Under the pieces are notes generated by a model. It was not told where the DNA came from. It ran no database searches and saw nothing but the letters and a program-made list of their open reading frames with translations. DNA of 14,832 bases. It comes from GCA-2747515 sp964427825. Its GTDB lineage: Bacteria; Patescibacteriota; Minisyncoccia; Moranbacterales; GCA-2747515. Position 1 is the stretch's first letter, and every line of letters starts with the position of its first letter. The stretch spans positions 1-14,832 of the forward strand of contig CAYRUU010000022.1 in assembly GCA_964427825.1 (NCBI GenBank), read 5' to 3'. The position numbers and the translations under genes are program-made. Shown here one piece after another: positions 13,103-14,832 of the stretch.

Positions 13103-14832
13103 ATGGAGCAATTCTTTTTTTCTAGGAGGACACAGTGTTGTTTTTTAGCGACCCGTGCAATGCTTTTTGTTGTGGGGATAGCGGTGATGCTGCTGTGGCT
13201 TGCAACACCGACACACGCCGTCACGTACTACGTGGATGACATAGGTGGCAATGATGCAAATACCGGCACAACGGAAGATCAGGCATGGCAATCAATCTAC
13301 AAAATTTACCGTTCCACATTTCAGGCCGGCGATACGATTTTATTCAAAAAGGGCGGGCATTGGCGCATGGCGGAAGGTATTCAACGCAGTACCTATTTTG
13401 TCCAGAAGGGCGCCGGCACGGAGGGCAATCCTGTCACGTACAGCTCCTATGGTGAAGGTGCCATGCCTATTTTGGATGCACTGAGTCTTTTTGATGATCC
13501 TAACGGATGGTCGCAGCAGACAGGTGATGTGTGGAAGTATGCTTACAGCTATGGCAGTGACATGGTGGCTAATGGAGATTTTGAAACATGGAATGCCGGT
13601 ACACCGGACGCATGGACGCGCAGTGCCGACATGACGGTTTCACAAGAAACGGTTAGTCCTTACGCCGGATCATCCTCTTTAAGGCTTGCGGCAGCTTCGG
13701 GAAGTCAATATGTGCAACAATCTTTTGCTGTAGAGCCGGGAAAGACGTATCGCTATGAGGCGTACCTCAAAACAGAAGGAGCGAGTCAGGTGCTTGCAGG
13801 AATATATAGTGGCAGCGGCTCAATACTATATAGCAGCTTTACGTCTTATGCAGAGTGGACAAAAGTCTCTCGCAGTTTTGTGGTGCCATCAGGTATTTCA
13901 CAGATATCCTTTCGTTTTTATGTATCAGGAGGTGTGGCATTTGTTGATAATGCATCATTGACACGCAGCAACGGCATTGGCGATATTGGGAGGGTCTTTG
14001 TGGATGGCACAGCTGTTGGCAAGGCGGACAGCGTGAGTGCTGTTGGTGAACAGAAAAAATATTTTTGGGATGCGGTGAACAAAGAGTTATATTTATACTC
14101 CCCGAGCGGCAATCCCGCACAGCAGTATACCAATCCCGGCGTGGAGGGCAGTGACTTGCCCCGCGTATTTGATTCCGCCAACAAACCCTACATTACGATT
14201 GATGGACTGGAGTTTCGTGGTGGCAGAGGGAATGGTGTGATGTTTTTTTCTACAGAAGCAACCACGGAGAGTGAGCAGATTCATTTCAAAAATTCGCGTA
14301 TAACATACTATGCAGGATCCGGTCTGGTGTTTCAGGGAAGTACACCGCACGGTATACACCATTCAACTATCACCAATAATTATATTGATCCGTTTTTGCA
14401 TGCCAGCGAAAATTCGTTGATCAGAGGTGGTGGTGTCCTTGGTGACTCCATTAAACTTGCCGGCAGTGCGAGCTATAACCATATCGCCCACAATACAGTG
14501 ATTGAGTGCTCGCACACGATCTTGGAATTGGTTGCTGTTGATGCGCAATATGGTGGCGTCAATCATAATATTGTGGAATACAATACTGTCTCGGCACCGG
14601 TAAGCAACTATTGTCGGGGTGTTGGTGTGGCAGGCGTTGAGGGAAAAATGGACGGTAATATTATTCGGTATAATTACATCCACGACACATCGGTGCGCAA
14701 TCAAATCAATGGCACCAATACACAATTTCACAATAACATTATCATGAATACTGTGGGCACACCTTTACACACAAGACTTGATGGTGAGGGTATTGGCTTG
14801 CAAACGTGGAATTGTTCGGGCACACCGTGTAC
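13103..14832 (+). CDS. Secreted right-handed beta-helix protein with carbohydrate-binding-like domain (3' end outside window)
   Basis: The frame is open from ATG 13103 to the window edge, giving at least 576 residues. A hydrophobic signal segment (AMLFVVGIAVMLLW) ends in a probable cleavage site after THA. Next comes the YYVDDIGGNDANTGTTEDQAW block, typical of the N-terminus of pectate-lyase-like or right-handed beta-helix surface proteins. It is interrupted by a CBM4/9-like module (from NGDFETWNAGTPDAW to FVDNASL) and continues with helix rungs rich in Asn (NHIAHNTVIECSH, NIVEYNTVSAP, NIIRYNYIHDT, FHNNIIMNT). It probably binds or processes extracellular polysaccharide. The start is uncertain: a perfect AGGAGG (13124-13129) points to GTG 13135, which is out of frame by one base. 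Confidence 0.9.
   Translation, partial: MEQFFFSRRTQCCFLATRAMLFVVGIAVMLLWLATPTHAVTYYVDDIGGNDANTGTTEDQAWQSIYKIYRSTFQAGDTILFKKGGHWRMAEGIQRSTYFVQKGAGTEGNPVTYSSYGEGAMPILDALSLFDDPNGWSQQTGDVWKYAYSYGSDMVANGDFETWNAGTPDAWTRSADMTVSQETVSPYAGSSSLRLAAASGSQYVQQSFAVEPGKTYRYEAYLKTEGASQVLAGIYSGSGSILYSSFTSYAEWTKVSRSFVVPSGISQISFRFYVSGGVAFVDNASLTRSNGIGDIGRVFVDGTAVGKADSVSAVGEQKKYFWDAVNKELYLYSPSGNPAQQYTNPGVEGSDLPRVFDSANKPYITIDGLEFRGGRGNGVMFFSTEATTESEQIHFKNSRITYYAGSGLVFQGSTPHGIHHSTITNNYIDPFLHASENSLIRGGGVLGDSIKLAGSASYNHIAHNTVIECSHTILELVAVDAQYGGVNHNIVEYNTVSAPVSNYCRGVGVAGVEGKMDGNIIRYNYIHDTSVRNQINGTNTQFHNNIIMNTVGTPLHTRLDGEGIGLQTWNCSGTPC
13124..13146 (+). promoter_or_regulatory. Strong Shine-Dalgarno facing an out-of-frame GTG, with T6 run
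   Basis: AGGAGG (13124-13129) is placed 5 nt before GTG 13135, ideal for initiation, but the GTG frame closes after 34 codons. A six-T run (13141-13146) follows; with five Ts the GTG frame would join the main protein as MLFLATRAMLFVVGIAV, a clean signal peptide. Either the T-run carries an indel, or ATG 13103 is the true start and the AGGAGG is coincidental. Confidence 0.5.

Noticed and set aside
13121..13160. Possible twin-arginine (Tat) motif SRR in the beta-helix N-terminus
   Set aside because: The residues after RR (TQCC) do not fit the Tat consensus, and the two AGG codons are also the Shine-Dalgarno-like AGGAGG, so the match is probably accidental.

Overview
The window looks like part of a chromosome from a Candidate Phyla Radiation (Patescibacteria) bacterium, probably Parcubacteria-like. 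This rests on three things: the 3' part of a divergent 16S rRNA with altered helices, small versions of housekeeping genes (a TruB with no room for a PUA domain), and many genes without a visible Shine-Dalgarno sequence even though the 16S keeps the anti-SD CCTCC. TGA is used as a normal stop (glycosyltransferase, methylase, deaminase, PBP2), which argues against the UGA=Gly lineages (Gracilibacteria/Absconditabacteria). No lineage below phylum level can be assigned by eye. Every gene I can support lies on the + strand.

Layout. 1-629 is the 3' two-fifths of a 16S rRNA. No 23S rRNA follows it. Instead there is a terminator-like palindrome (772-799), a small unassigned ORF, a tRNA-Gly(GCC) (1150-1225) and a terminator. 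1288-1800 has no convincing gene but holds nested hairpins ending in a strong terminator (1574-1612), possibly an unidentified structured RNA. Next come truB, a small unknown ORF and a GT4-type glycosyltransferase.

3950-6336 is the accessory part: an EcoRI-type adenine methyltransferase whose start overlaps the glycosyltransferase stop (ATGA), then a repeat-bearing spacer, then a DUF262 (ParB-like)/HNH nuclease. Together they look like a restriction-modification or modification-sensitive defence pair and are the best candidate here for an under-described system. An amidohydrolase of the MTA/SAH/chlorohydrolase deaminase type follows.

7855-8471 is a self-contained unit (consensus promoter, structured leader, strong SD, secreted four-cysteine protein, terminator). 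8488-13032 is a cell-shape operon, mreB-mreC-mreD-PBP2, behind a near-consensus promoter; it builds the rod-type elongation machinery (rodA is not in view). The window ends in a large secreted right-handed beta-helix protein with an internal carbohydrate-binding-like domain, cut by the window edge, whose start region is ambiguous.
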